From Marsupella aquatica (lineage: Eukaryota; Marchantiophyta): a stretch of 64,000 nt of DNA. This document shows, piece after piece, positions 50,868-62,648 of the stretch. The stretch's first letter is position 1; the number at the start of each line of letters is the position of its first letter. Both the position numbers and the translations under genes were made by a program. The notes beneath the pieces are model-generated. The model searched no databases, had not been told where the DNA came from, and worked only from the letters and a program-made list of their open reading frames with translations. Location: assembly GCA_973895155.1 (NCBI GenBank), contig OZ316893.1, positions 8,556,001 through 8,620,000 on the forward strand. The letters run 5' to 3'.

Positions 50868-51394
50868 GTCTTGTACTGATCTGAAAGTAAATAAAATATG
50901 AGAGCATAAAAGTGTTGTTATACAAGTAAAGTGTCTACCAAGAAAAACACAGTGACCAAGAAAAGGTACAGTCAAACAATGCTACGATGTGTGCACTTAA
51001 CTCAGGGTGCCTTATGAATGGCACTCCTTTCAATTAAAACCATAAACTTAGGAAAGAAAAACATGAGGAGAACTTTTTTTTGCCTTGAAAGATCTTTTTG
51101 AATTCCATTCACAAAGACAACATACAAACAGGTGGCCACCAGGGCAACACCACAGGAGGACAAAAGGTCGAAGTGCAAAAGAAAGCCGGTGAGGCCAGCG
51201 CAAGGAAAGAAACTAGGCCGCAAGACGAGGGGCAACCAAATAAGGAATTTAACTACTGCAGTAGGAGAAGCACACTCCAAGAGACTGGCCAGTGCTCAGG
51301 TTCCGGTAAGGTTCCATTCAGTGGGTCCGTGATAGACTTACGTTCCTATCGTCTAGCCTGCAGTGAAGAATCTAATCCTGAAAACAACTATAGT

Positions 51395-54300
51395 TCATGG
51401 TGGACGGGGTGGGACCGGGGGGACTTGTAGCCTGTCCACGTGTAGCGTCCACAACCCTGCATGAGCCCCATAGTCAAAACACATGTCCTGATAAGCTCTC
51501 TCCGAGGTGGTCTTCCCTATCCGGATCCTAGCACGATGTTTGGTCCAGTCCCTGCGCAGGTACACTCCTACAAAATTGTGAATCGGTTGTAAGTTGAGCG
51601 TGGTATTACCGGTGTGTGAAGCCAAGCAAAGAGTGTACTGAGCCCAGTTCCAAATGACCTGGGAGACTGGGCAGCTCCAAATGCAATGGCTTATGTACGT
51701 CCTCCTGTTGCATCAAGTTGCATCGGGTGCACCAGGTTGACTCGTCATGAACTGGGAGCTATGGGTTCTGCCAATGTTGCGTTGCAGGAATCCGGTACAG
51801 AAGCTGCCAAAGGTAGCAATTCTCTGATGCTGCCCTGAAAGTCATCCATGTGTTGCTCCATAGTGTCATGGGGGCTGGGCACCAATGCAACAGTGTAGCC
51901 CATTTAGTCAAGGCCTTGTGAAGTCCAGTCCTCGCATGTCCCTGGAGCTTTCTGAGATGCGCAGTACAAGTATCAATGAATGGTGTACCATCACTCCAAT
52001 GGTACTGTAGGAGAATAGCGAGGTCTCCAGTGGGGTTACCAATGCGCTGCCTAATAGTGTTATTGGCCCCGGAGGTCCTATCAGCACACGAGAAAGTACA
52101 ATGTTGGCCGGTGGTGAAGAGTGTGTTGATTTGTGGAGGTACCATGATTTGTGGACCATGAATGTGTTCACTGGATTCGATGTGTCCTAAAATTGTTGCC
52201 AATTCGAGGTGATGTGTTTCCGCTGCACCTTGAATTCCCAAATCCAATGTGATTGACCCGGGAGAGTAGCTTCCATGAACAATGGTTCCGTTTGTTCCCT
52301 GCAGTCGTCAAGCTCTGGCACAGACCTGAGGTTAGCAATCAATTTCCTGAATGCCATTACACAATTCCGTGGGAGTATTTGCCCAGGGCCCTCTTCCCAG
52401 GATAAGAATCCCCCATCATTGGTGAGAACATCGCTCAAAACCACCAAACCAGCTTGACGCAACCGCCGCTGAGGGTTTGAAAGGCACTTCGCCTGGTTAG
52501 CGTGAATATGGATGAGGTGGGGTCTCCACAGTGGCAGGTTACGCCATCCCTCCAGGTGTGCTGGTGCAGAGGGTCGTAGGTGCTTCTTGATCACATTCCA
52601 TCCGGTGCAAATGTTTGACCACACCTTGGATCCTCCTGACGGCATTGTGTAGCAGGGTGTGAAGACCCAAGTGAGTCCTGAACACCCCATTTCTTCCCTG
52701 ATAGCTGCCGCAAGTACATTTGCAGGATTCTCCTGAGAGGGTGATCTGCCTCAGCTAAAGCCCAAACGATAAAACCACCTGCAAGAGCTCTGAACTGTGC
52801 TGGAATAGAGATTAGCCCTAGCTCCTGGATCTCGTAATAGTGGCAAGGTCCACCCGAGATTGGGCCTTCTCATTCTGACCAGCCCAAACAAACGAGGTGA
52901 TCTTCTTCTGTAAAGCATCCAACGTCTTTGGATGGCCGGCCCATACTATGAGGAAGTACCAAATAGTGCTCATGATCAAGTGGTTAGCAATAGTGACACG
53001 ACCGATAAGGGACTCAGATCTCTTACGGATCCGGTCAAGTCGAGATTCCAGCCGATCCGACAGAGTTTTGATTAGTTGCTGCTCAGAGATGTGTTGCACC
53101 ATGGGAATACCAAGCATTTTTGAGGCACTTGCATCATTCTCCCAAGTCCACGGGAGGGCTTGGAATTCCACAGGTATGGATCCAGATGGTACGAAAGCTG
53201 CCTTGGTTTGTTCCCAAATGCAGTGAAGCCCAGACGCCAATCCAACTAAAAGCAATTGTTGACGGCTGAACTGTACAAATCTCATGTTGGCCCTCAGTAG
53301 CAGTGCGACATCATCGGCAAAGAAATTGTGCACGTTGTGTACCCCAATTGAAGGGATTCTAACTCCTTCCAAATCCCCCTGGTCCACCGCCTTGAGAAAT
53401 ATCTTACTAAGGGCATCAATGGCAATGATAAACAACAGGGGGGAGAGTGGGCAGCCCTGTCTCACCGAACGTTCCAAGGAAAAGGGGGCAGCCATTTTGC
53501 CATTGAGCAAGACAGCAGATGTGGCCGAACAGAAGCTAGCGCGAAGAAATTGCAAAATTAGCCCATCGAATCCTACCTTTCCATCAGCATCAGAAGGAAT
53601 CCCCATTCAAGTTTATCGAAAGCCTTAGCCACGTCTAATTTCATTAGAATGAATTGCAGCCCCGAGGATTCAGCACGGTGGAGGAGCTCATTTAGGAGTA
53701 GCAGAGAGTGATGAATGTTACGCTCGGGTAGAAATGCAAATTGTTGGGGTGTGATAAACCGTTGCAGGACAGGGATGAGCCGTATCTGCAAGGCCTTTGC
53801 TCCAATCTTGTAAATCACATTCAATAAGGTGATGGGCCTCTTGTTCGTGAGCCGGCGCTGATCATTCTTCTTGCATAGAAGAATAATAAATCCCCTAGTG
53901 AACTCAGAATTGAAATTGCCCTCAGTCATGCCATGTTGAATCGCCTTGTGTAGCAGGGGTCCCACTGTTTGCCAATGGGCCACAAAAAACTCGACCGGGG
54001 TTCCATCTGGGCCGGGACATTTGTTAGATGCAAGAGCCCGAGCAGCGTTGCCCAATTCCTCCACTGTCAATGGAAGGTTCAAGTCTACACGATCTTCAAG
54101 AGAGATGGTCTCATTCTGCATGGAAAGAACCTGAGTCAAATGATCCGGGTGACAACCTGCAGATGTACCCAAGATGTCCGTGAAGAAAGTAGTGGCCACC
54201 GTAGCCATCTCTTGCCAACCCTTCACCACCTGCTCGTCCTTATCAAGGAGTTGGTGGATTTCATTGTTCATCGCTAAGCCCTTGAAGGATTTAAAGAAGA

Positions 54301-55515
54301 GCCTGGAGCACTTGTCTCCATCTTCAATCCATCTTGATTGGATAACAAAATCCATCCCCCGAACTCGATCAGCATCAAACTCATGGATGAGGGCCTCAGC
54401 CTCCCTGACATTCGCCTGCGCATGACAGTCTTGAGTGTGTGATTCAAGGTGTCGCTGTGCCTGGGACAGGTTGTTGCGCAGGATTGATTCCTTGAGGCGT
54501 CTCTCCTTTGCCCTCCTCTTGCCCCAACAATGATCAATCTTCCTAGCAATCTTGATGCAGTGGGAGCTAGAGTGACATCCGGTGTTAAACCAGTCCGGTC
54601 ACAGCGTTCCACCTCCTCCGCCCACATACCGGAAATCCATTCTTGGTATGGCAACAGTTGTTGGTGCGCCGTGTTCATCCTGTGCTGAGAAGCTCAGCTG
54701 ACGCCATTGGCTGGGCGAATTGTAGCACACACCGGGGCATGATCGGACATGGGTATACCAGGCAAGATTGTAGAAGTAATGTTAAATCTGGAATTCCGTT
54801 CCTTGGACCAAGAGTATATCCGGTCCAAACGCCTGATCACTCTATCCCCCCATGGACCAGCTTGTGCTTGGGGATCATGGCGATGTCTTCTCTTGTTGTC
54901 CCAGCTAAATTTCAGGTGCCCCGGGAGGTGTTGGAATGTATCCTCCAGGTGGAGTTTGCGCTTCAGATGACGCCAAGCCCTCATCTCGCTGCCAGACAAG
55001 GTGTTGCTTAGCCCTCCCCTCTGATCAGTCCTGCTTTCGATCATATTGAAGTCCCCCATGACGATCCAGTTACATGAGTGATCCAACAAGTTGAAAAGTT
55101 CTCTCCACAAATCAGTCCGCTCCCTAGGTGAATTCGGGCCGTAAATTCCTAGGAAACCAATCTTTCCTGTAACAGTGTGGTCAATGCACACCCAAACTGC
55201 TCGCTTGCTGGGTAGAACCCCTTCCTCGATGATGAAGGGTGCCAACGAATTGTGGATCCCAATTGCCAGTCCGCCCACCCCAGCCACAACATTTTGATTC
55301 CTGGTGGCATGCGCTCCATCCAATGCAGGGGCATAAACCCAGTGTGCAGCGGGCCAGACCTCTTGTTGAATCCTCTGAACCCTACGCTCCCTGAGTTTGT
55401 GTTCCTGGATACACAAGACATCAGGTCTGCATTGGAGCCCCTCCAAATTGGATCAAGCTCGGAGACGTCGCCTCCTTGATGCCAGCCCCCTGAGGTTGTA
55501 AGTCATCAAATTCAG
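51395..55515 (-). pseudogene. L1 ORF2 (AP endonuclease and reverse transcriptase), multiply broken
   Basis: MTYNLRGLASRRRR begins the endonuclease near 55510 and is cut by an in-frame TGA at 55453-55455. The endonuclease continues with LCIQEHKL, VMGDFNM (about 55050) and MSDHAPV. The reverse transcriptase shows NKCPGPDGTP, MKLDVAKAFDKLEW, SVRQGCPLSPLLF and FFADDVALLL (about 53315), so the catalytic aspartates survive. Frame changes lie between about 54690 and 54350, at 53573-53606, after 52818 and near 51700. The C-terminal zf-RVT-like region (WCTRCNLMQQEDV, then SHCIWSCPVSQVIW in another frame) is at about 51620-51730. No single frame covers the protein. Confidence 0.88.
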
Positions 55516-55906
55516 CTGAGACATGGCGGGGTGTTATGTATCTTCGTGATGCGACCTCCGGAGGGAGCGTGTCTTGGGACGTGTTGGCCACTGTCGGGTG
55601 GAACAAATCCGCACAAGGCACCGTAGCAATGGGGTCAGTTTCTGTGTCTGATGATGTTTTAGGCTTGGGACGTTTGCGAATGGTGACGTTTTCTTTGGAC
55701 GTCCCAAAATCAGGGGAACAGGAGGGCAGGGCAATTGGTGTTGCTGGATTGGTGGGGGTTACATCCTGAGAGGGAGCATCCAGCACTTCCATTGGGCTGC
55801 CGAGGGATGGCACCGCACACAGAGGTTTAGGAGTCCAAACCTTCTTCAGAGGCCGACGTGGATTGTAGTTTTGTGTTGTGGATTTGTGGCTTCCCACGGG
55901 ATACAC
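55421..55906 (-). pseudogene. L1 inter-ORF / ORF1 C-terminal region
   Basis: A 161-codon frame rich in Pro, Ser and Thr lies between the ORF1 knuckle and the endonuclease and overlaps the endonuclease start in another frame. It may be the C-terminal extension of ORF1 or the leader of ORF2. No domain is recognised. Confidence 0.4.
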
Positions 55907-56185
55907 AGCGGTGACATTAAGAGCATTAGCACCGTTTTCCTCTGGTCCTTTGCTCTTTTGTGGCCTGGTGTGACACTCCGGGGTAATGTGTTGTCCTGGA
56001 GTTGCACCAGACAGGGGGAGTGCCTGCGCCTGACTCAGTCCTTGCCCTGAGTGCGATGGTTGTCGCCTCCGGTTTCGTTTGGTGCTGAGTGATTTGGAGG
56101 TGTCTCCGTGTCATGAAAATGATGTTCGTAATACCCCTTTCACAGCTGGTATCACAGCTAAATCCTCCGCTCGTCGGGCTAAATG

Positions 56186-57158
56186 CTACAGCTCCTCCAC
56201 TTCTCGTTGTTGTTGTTCTTCAGCTTGCTCCTGCCAATAGTCAGCTACCTCTTTTGCACGACGGGCTTTCGCTTGGTATTGTTGAAAAGCCTCGGTATCC
56301 AGACGTTGTTTCTTCACAGTGTTGGTCCGGAGTCGTTCTGCCCCTCCCGAGGCATTGAGGGAGATGTCTTGATTTGCCAGGAGAGGGGGTCTCTTCTGCG
56401 TGCAACTGGATGCAAGGTGTCGATAGGAGAAGCAATAGCAGCAACAAAGATTTTGGCCAATGTAGTCAAAATGAATAGTAGTGACGCCAGGGCCACTGAG
56501 TTGGAATTTACCTTGGGCCGGGAACACCTTCAGTGAGAGTGGATTCCACAATCACTGAAATGTGGTGCCTTTCAGTACCAGGTGCCAATTTCGCCCGGAT
56601 AAAAGTTCCCACCAGCGCTGCCACAAAACGAATGTATTCGTATATCTCAGGGCTTCCTTGCTTGATGTAAAGGGTGACGAGGTGTTTGAAATTTGCTTGG
56701 TTACAGGGGTCGAAAGTGGGAGTGTAGTCGTTGACAGAAGCCAATCGATCCAGGGCCTTGAGAGGTGATGCTTTTAGGAGCTGGTCCTTGATGCCATCTC
56801 CCAAATTGTTATCAAATTGCACCACAAAGAGCGCATGGGGGAGTTCATCGTGCAGCGCCAATTTTGTCACGTTCTCCTGGTTGTAAGCCGCAATCCAGTC
56901 CCTAGCTTGACTGGAATCAAATTCAGATTTGAAACCAAGCACCACCTTGTTGCCAAAAATCCGTCGGTTCCCGGATTGCAAGATCTCCTGTGGAATGCAG
57001 TGTATTACTGGGGTGTCCACTGTGGGAGCCAAATCCGAGCTTTCCTTTCCCCTACGCCGCTGGCTGCCGGATTGCACAGAGGTCCCTACATTCCGTGTGG
57101 AGGCCGTTGATCGGCCAGAAACTGAACCCGTGTTTTTGTTGGATCTGACGCTGGCCAT
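56186..57158 (-). pseudogene. L1 ORF1 (RNA-binding protein with CCHC knuckle), frameshifted
   Basis: The ATG at 57158 opens a frame beginning MASVRSNKN that runs about 217 codons. It then shifts frame in the overlap 56508-56551 and continues to about 56186. The second part holds C-x2-C-x4-H-x4-C (near 56400-56450, residues CYCFSYRHLASSC) and a glutamine/glutamate-rich coiled-coil-like tail. ORF1 proteins of L1 elements bind the element RNA. The frameshift separates the knuckle from the N-terminal part. Confidence 0.8.
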
Positions 57159-59035
57159 GCCCGTTGAGAGTGGGTAAAACGGGGGTGGAAGACTCCCGTT
57201 GACGGCACGATGGTGGGGTGGCAGAGTCAAAATTGTAATCAGCTTGTTGTTTCAGTGTCTGTAGAAGCAATAGGTACCGCCGGAGGCCCAAAAAACGCGG
57301 TGTTGAGTGGGAGGAATCAATCCCGGAAGCTCAGCCTCAACTGCACATGCCAAGAATCGCCTATGTAAAATGCATTAGGAATCCCACCGGCAGGCCGAGG
57401 CAAATCCAGATAGAGCCCCTGGACGAACTTGCAGGTCGAATAGTGATGGATTACTGGGTAGACGATCAGCGTCTCAGTTTTGTGACTGACAGAACCTGAG
57501 GTTTGCGGATCGAAAACGCAACATCCATTCAAACAGGGCCAAAAACCTTAGTAAAACGTTGAGTTTGTAGTATGCGGGGTTTACTGAACGTTGCACTGCT
57601 GCGAGTCGCAGGGTGTGTAATTTTCCGGATTACCCTACTTACTCTCAGATAGCTGTTAATGTAAGACAAAATGCCCGGGTAATCCCAAAGGAGCGGTTAG
57701 GGGCACTCAGGACCTAATTCTGGCGCTAAAGGCCAGAGAATTTTGAAAAAATTATCGCGAACGGTCTGGCCGCCTGTCAGATGGGTAAAAGGTCCCCAAC
57801 ATTCACTCACTCCCTCCCCTGAAGAAAAAGCTAAGTGTCCAAGGGAACGGGTCAACTCTCACTCTCCCCTCCGTCCTCCCTCTGTGAACTACGGAGCGCT
57901 ACATCGGGCCGAACCAACATGAGGAGAACTTAAGAGGCTATGTATTCATGTTCTTCAACATCATTTCTCTCGCTGGTGGTGGTGGAACCTTTGGTTTCAT
58001 CTCTAATAAAACACATACTGTGAAAAAAGGGGGACTGCCAAAATAAGTTCAAAACACTCTAGAATACCTAAAACTAAAACGGTCTAAAAATTAATAAAAA
58101 ATGTATAGAATACAAAGGCTGCCCCTTGTTAAGGCAGATTGAAATGAAAATACATGACACAAAAATCTGAATAAGACAAAATCTGAATTGTGCATTCACC
58201 ATATAGCAGCTTCAAAAAATTCAAATGTCCATGTGCTGTAATATACTGTTGTGCACGAAACAGTTATTAAAATAATGCAAGACAAAAATCTTATAGTTTT
58301 GTTTTAATTTCTAATTTTAAAAACTCTATCTACATTGAAAATTATGTTTGCACCAGGATCCTGGGTCACAAGGACCCCCCAAAATTTCCATAATTATTTA
58401 TTTGGTGTGCCAACTGAGATGCCACTATGGTGAATCCACCATTCATATTTTGTCTTATTCAGAATTTTGGTGTCATGTATTTTTATTTCAATGTGCCTTA
58501 TCAAGGGGCAACCTTTATATCATATACATTTTTCATTAATTTTAGACGTCTTTAATTTTAGGTATTCTAGAGTATTTTGAACTTATTTTGATAGCCCCCT
58601 TATAACTTTTGAAGTTTGTGATCTCTTAGATATGAAACCAACCCTCCACCACTTGAACAAAGTATTCTCATGAGTGAGAAGAATGATTCTGAATAACATG
58701 AACACATAGTGTTAAGTTTCACTCATGTCTTTCTTTCCTAAGTTTATGGTTTTTATTGAAATAAGTGTCATTCTAATTAGGTGCACAAATTAGGATTTCT
58801 ATACTTTTCATTGGTCATTGCGCTTTTTGTGGCAAACACTTTACTTACATTATTATTAAATTAAATGCACAAATCCTAGCATCTTTGTGTGGTAAAACTT
58901 GACTATATTTTTCATTGGTCAGTGTGCTTTTCTTGGCAGACACTTTGCTTAAATTATTTTATCCTTCTAATTATACTCTCATATTATATTTACTTTCAGA
59001 TCACTACAAGGCTTTATATGGTATAAACTTATTAC

Positions 59036-59250
59036 ACTGCTAAAGAATGAAAGCTGAGACAAAAGATCCAAAGAAGACTCTTCCTAAAATTTTAGGAAGA
59101 AAAATTTGAAAATTAGCAGTGTAAAATTTTAGGAAGTAAAGTGTTGGTATTTTTTGGCGAGCGAATGCCTAACAACCTAGGAGGGTAAATTAGTAGTCCT
59201 TGGTGGGGACCCAGCATACACTTTTCTTCCTAAAATTTACACGCTGCTAG
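59036..59250. repeat. palindromic cluster
   Basis: TTCCTAAAATTTTAGGAA at 59081-59098 is a perfect 18-bp palindrome. AGCAGTGTAAAATTTTAGG near 59117 pairs imperfectly with CCTAAAATTTACACGCTGCT near 59228, and ACACTGCTAAAG recurs near 59034. It may be a small foldback element adjoining the larger one. Confidence 0.65.
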
Positions 59251-59705
59251 ATCTTCAATGATGAAAGGGAAACCATTCGATCCTGAGTTATGGGCCAGGA
59301 ACAAACTTGCATATTCCTATCCACCAATGCTCCCATTGACATCAGCTATCCAATGTTCTTGGAAAGTTAAAGCAAAATAATCTCATATCAATGCGAAGCA
59401 AAACAAAAATGCTTGTCACCACACCAAAGACATGAATGCAAAGGAGTTTTCACGACATCAAAATATGACATATATGATGTACGACACCCCTGCATACCGT
59501 GATAATCCTAGTTTTTTTCTTTCAATCAATGAATGCAACCACATTTTGATGTGTGATTACCAGTAGAGAGTTTTCACACTTGTTATAACTTGGACCATTA
59601 GGTAGGACCCCTACTAGATCAAAGTTTCAAATGATGGCTTTCAGGCAAGATGGTCCCTTACAACACCTCTCACCGGACTTGCCAACAACATCATCAGAGT
59701 TTGAT
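59251..59705. other. intergenic, no gene recognised
   Basis: AT-rich spacer with no frame of note. Confidence 0.5.
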
Positions 59706-60029
59706 TACTATCTTCCCCTAAACACAACGTCATGCCATTGTGCTCAAAAATGGAAAGTTTTGCCTGGGTCCTATAACAAAAAAATTGAACTCAAACACAA
59801 CTTCTATTAACACAATGCCCTGACATTGACTGTGTTTGAGTTGGAGTTGTGTTCAAGTTTTGACCCTAATTGTTAATACATTGAACACAACGCCCATTTT
59901 TGAACACAACGTCTATTTTTGAACACAATACAAAAAATGAAAACATACTATCAAAACTCAAATACAACATCCCGGGCACTATTCTAATACAGCGCCTCAT
60001 GGCCCACTTTGTGTTTGGGGAAGATAGTA
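59706..60029. mobile_element. MITE-like element, 320 bp, with TIRs and TA flanks
   Basis: Bases 59708-60027 begin CTATCTTCCCCTAAACACAA and end with the near-complement TTTGTGTTTGGGGAAGATAG. Terminal repeats are about 20 bp with a one-base indel. A TA dinucleotide flanks each side (59706-59707 and 60028-60029), as for Tc1/mariner-type MITEs. The interior holds short AACACAACG-type subterminal repeats in both orientations and no ORF. Confidence 0.7.
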
Positions 60030-60928
60030 GTTTGTCCTCAATCATGTAAATCTCTTATGAATTTTTTCCTTTGAGTTTGTACAAGTGGTTATGAGGCATT
60101 AACCCCGTGTGAGGCCAGAGAACCCTTGGGCCAGCCTGGCCCGGGATTATAGTATTTGAAAATGCACCTTTAACTTTTTACATGGTAAGGTGCAAGTGGA
60201 GCCCTGGCTGAGGACTGCCAAAGTGAGAAAAGAAAACACTTTCAAATATTCATGAGACATTTTGTTTTAATTTCCTTTTTAAAGGGAAACCTGTGAAACC
60301 CCACGAAAGGGAAAAGTCAGCCACAATAGTTGGGAAGAGTCAGTTCACAACAGTTGAATCCAAGACCTATCAGTCTCTACTCAAGTGAGCTACCACAAAG
60401 TCATATATGCCTATGGGCAATATTCATGAGACATTAAATATGCTTGGTAACTAACCCCCACTTGGGGTTAATGGGCTGTAAACCCTCGGGCTCACCCTCC
60501 TCCGTAATTACATCCCACTACCCACTCTTGGTGGAAACCAGTATTTATTTGCAAATGCGGTGCCACTATTTGACACTGTGAAATACAGTCTTGCAATCTA
60601 TTTATATTTTTTAAATTTTTGTTTGGACAGAAAAGGCCTTAAAGACACATAGGTTGGTTCCGGAGATAAGGAGTAGACACTCAAATCATAGTGTGATGGA
60701 AAACGGATAAAGTACTCTGAAAAAATTGTAAATAGTGATACGGTAAAAATTGAATGTCTGGTATCTGCCCATCAAAGTTTGGTGAGTCAATCCAAGCACC
60801 TTGTCAAACTTTTGTGTATCTTCAGGCTTTTCTTTTCTTTGTTGGAATGTCTATTCTTTGACCTGAGGTAGCAATACTTGTGTCACGTCACTATTCAACA
60901 GAATGGGAAATACTGCTCTGTCTTTTAG
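60030..60928. other. intergenic, no gene recognised
   Basis: No frame or domain is supported. It carries short direct repeats such as TATTCATGAGACATT near 60247 and 60420. Confidence 0.5.
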
Positions 60929-61363
60929 TGTCTGGCTACTCTTGGTTGCATGAAGAGAGATTATTGTTTATCTTTCAAGCTACTTCTGGTAAGTTCTCTA
61001 ATATTTGTTGTATAGACATAAAATCATGTAGGCAAAAGTGTCTTGCTACTCTTGGTTGCATGAAGAGAGATTATTATTTTTATCTTTCAAACTACTTCTG
61101 GTATGTTCTCTAATATTTGTTGTATAGACATAATCATGTAGGCAAAAGTGTCTGGCTACTCTTGGTTGCATGAAGAGAGATTATTGTTTATCTTTCAAAC
61201 TACTTCTGGTATGTTCTCTAATATTTGTTGTATAGACATAATCATGTAGGCAAAAGTGTCTGGCTACTCTTGGTTGCATGAAGAGAGATTATTGTTTATC
61301 TTTCAAACTACTTCTGGTATGTTCTCTAATATTTGTTGTATAGACATAATCATGTAGGCAAAT
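60929..61363 (+). repeat. 108-110-bp tandem repeat, four copies
   Basis: GTGTCTGGCTACTCTTGGTT begins copies at 60929, 61039, 61149 and 61257. Copies are nearly identical; copy 2 has TCTTGCTACT and a few-base TTTTTATC variant. The high identity means recent expansion. A 77-codon ORF across it (60880-61113) is repeat-derived. Confidence 0.95.
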
Positions 61364-61750
61364 GCGTTCATAACACACAGACCAGGCTGGCGGATGTGTC
61401 CCATGGGGACTATCAGGTCGCTCCAAAAATAGTTATTGAAATATTTTCTGAAGGACAAAACTTTAAGTAGTGCATTTAAGTAAATGTTACACAATGCATA
61501 TTTTATTCATTTTACAAGTATTTTGATATACAACATTGATTATCAGTGTATACATTGCTTTTAAAGTAAACCGTGGAACCTAGGCAGTTACTCATGGCAT
61601 TGCGCTATATTCGGAGGGGAAAATTGTTAACTTTGCACACAAAGCATGTGCAAATGTGATCATCCCTGGGGTAATATGAGGGCTGGTAAGACAGAAAGGT
61701 AAAATTTTCAAGATGTACTAGACGGTTGGTGTAGGGTGACCCACGGCACA
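61364..61750. other. intergenic, no gene recognised
   Basis: AT-rich; no supported feature. Confidence 0.5.
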
Positions 61751-61757
61751 GAGGGGG

Positions 61758-61769
61758 ATATATATATAT
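61758..61769 (+). promoter_or_regulatory. TATA-box-like run
   Basis: ATATATATATAT embedded in GC-richer sequence, with a CATC/CTTACATC context 45-60 bases downstream, resembles a plant TATA promoter on the plus strand. No convincing ORF follows, so a noncoding transcript or chance are equally possible. Confidence 0.25.
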
Positions 61770-61905
61770 GGGGACCACTGAACACGAAATCTTTGAGCTC
61801 TTTCATCTCGATCACTTACATCAGCCTTGGCCCGGACAGACTCGAGAGTCGACAGTCGGACGAGAAGACAGAAACGGAGCTATCTTCCACCATAGTTCGC
61901 GCAAT

Positions 61906-62648
61906 TCATGCGTTCACTGTATTCCTCACATCAATCCACATGCATGCAGTCGGCGTGGGACCGGCTGCCCCGTCCGCAGCATGACTACTCGGAACGCTGC
62001 AACTCAAGGTATTGAATGACACATTCATAACTCTACCGAGTGTGTCAAAAACATCGACGACATACTGACCATACTTGGAGCATGCTTGGAGTACTATTGA
62101 ATTCATTCCGAATTCTGATTCGAGATCCCCTAAAGCTTCTGAAAACACCGAGTTACATGACGAAGCCGGGCCTCCATGATGAACAACTGTATATTTGTCC
62201 AGTGATTCTTCATGTCAAGACTTCCAGTGCGTCGACGGCCGAACATGGGCCTCTGAATCCCCACTGGCACTATCCGTCTAATGTTAGCGCGAGCCCAATG
62301 CTAATCTGTAGTCGAGGTCAGCGCTCGTTCGTAGTCCGCAAGCAGAACGTCAAGAGGGGATCCGTACATAATGATCAACAAGGGATTTTGGCCACAGGCT
62401 TCCAGGAGCTCGAGCATATCCTCGAGATCTGCTTTAATTCCAAGCGGGGCCTCAGCTTCTGACGAAGTAGACGAAACTGCATTCTTCAGCAGCACAACCC
62501 GGTGGACTCGGAGGCGATTTGAGTACGGGCTGAGTTGGACCGTCGCTACGAACTGTACAACGTACAGAGCTGCCGAGAATATGTTTCCGAGAGACGCCAG
62601 GGCAGAAACAAATGCGAGACATGTCACCACAACATCGTAGAGACCCAT
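61906..62648 (-). other. unrecognised minus-strand open frames (115 and 80 codons)
   Basis: An ATG at 62648 opens 115 codons with a hydrophobic N-terminus (VVVTCLAFVSALASLG, then ALYVVQFVATVQL) that could be a signal anchor, followed by an acidic helix. A second frame (62148-61906) could be a downstream exon; an acceptor-like ATATACAG lies near 62190, but I found no donor in matching phase. CpG content and codon texture look more gene-like than the surroundings. The family is not recognised. Confidence 0.3.

Larger units (their letters stand above)
51060..57931 (-). mobile_element. full-length, decayed L1-type LINE with 16-bp target-site duplication
   Basis: The element spans 51076-57915 on the minus strand. 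It is bounded by a perfect 16-bp direct repeat AACATGAGGAGAACTT (51060-51075 and 57916-57931). On its own strand it starts GGTTCGGCCCGATG, has a leader of about 760 bp, ORF1 with a CCHC knuckle, ORF2 with AP endonuclease, reverse transcriptase and a zf-RVT-like end, and a 3' end with a short A-run (T run 51074-51081). This is the classic plant L1 layout. Both ORFs are interrupted, so it is not autonomous now. Confidence 0.93.
50868..59010. mobile_element. long foldback (inverted-repeat) element interrupted by an L1 insertion
   Basis: With the L1 at 51076-57915 and one target copy removed, the left arm (50868-51075 plus 57932-58213) is the diverged reverse complement of the right arm (about 58420-59010). 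Matching landmarks include TGATCTGAAAGTAAATA, AACCATAAACTTAGGAAAGA, CTAGAATACCTAAAA, TTGCCCCTTG and CTGAATAAGACAAAAT. The right arm has an extra internal duplication near 58800-58940. The loop is about 200 bp. No transposase is visible. Transcription through it would give a hairpin of about 500 bp. Confidence 0.8.
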
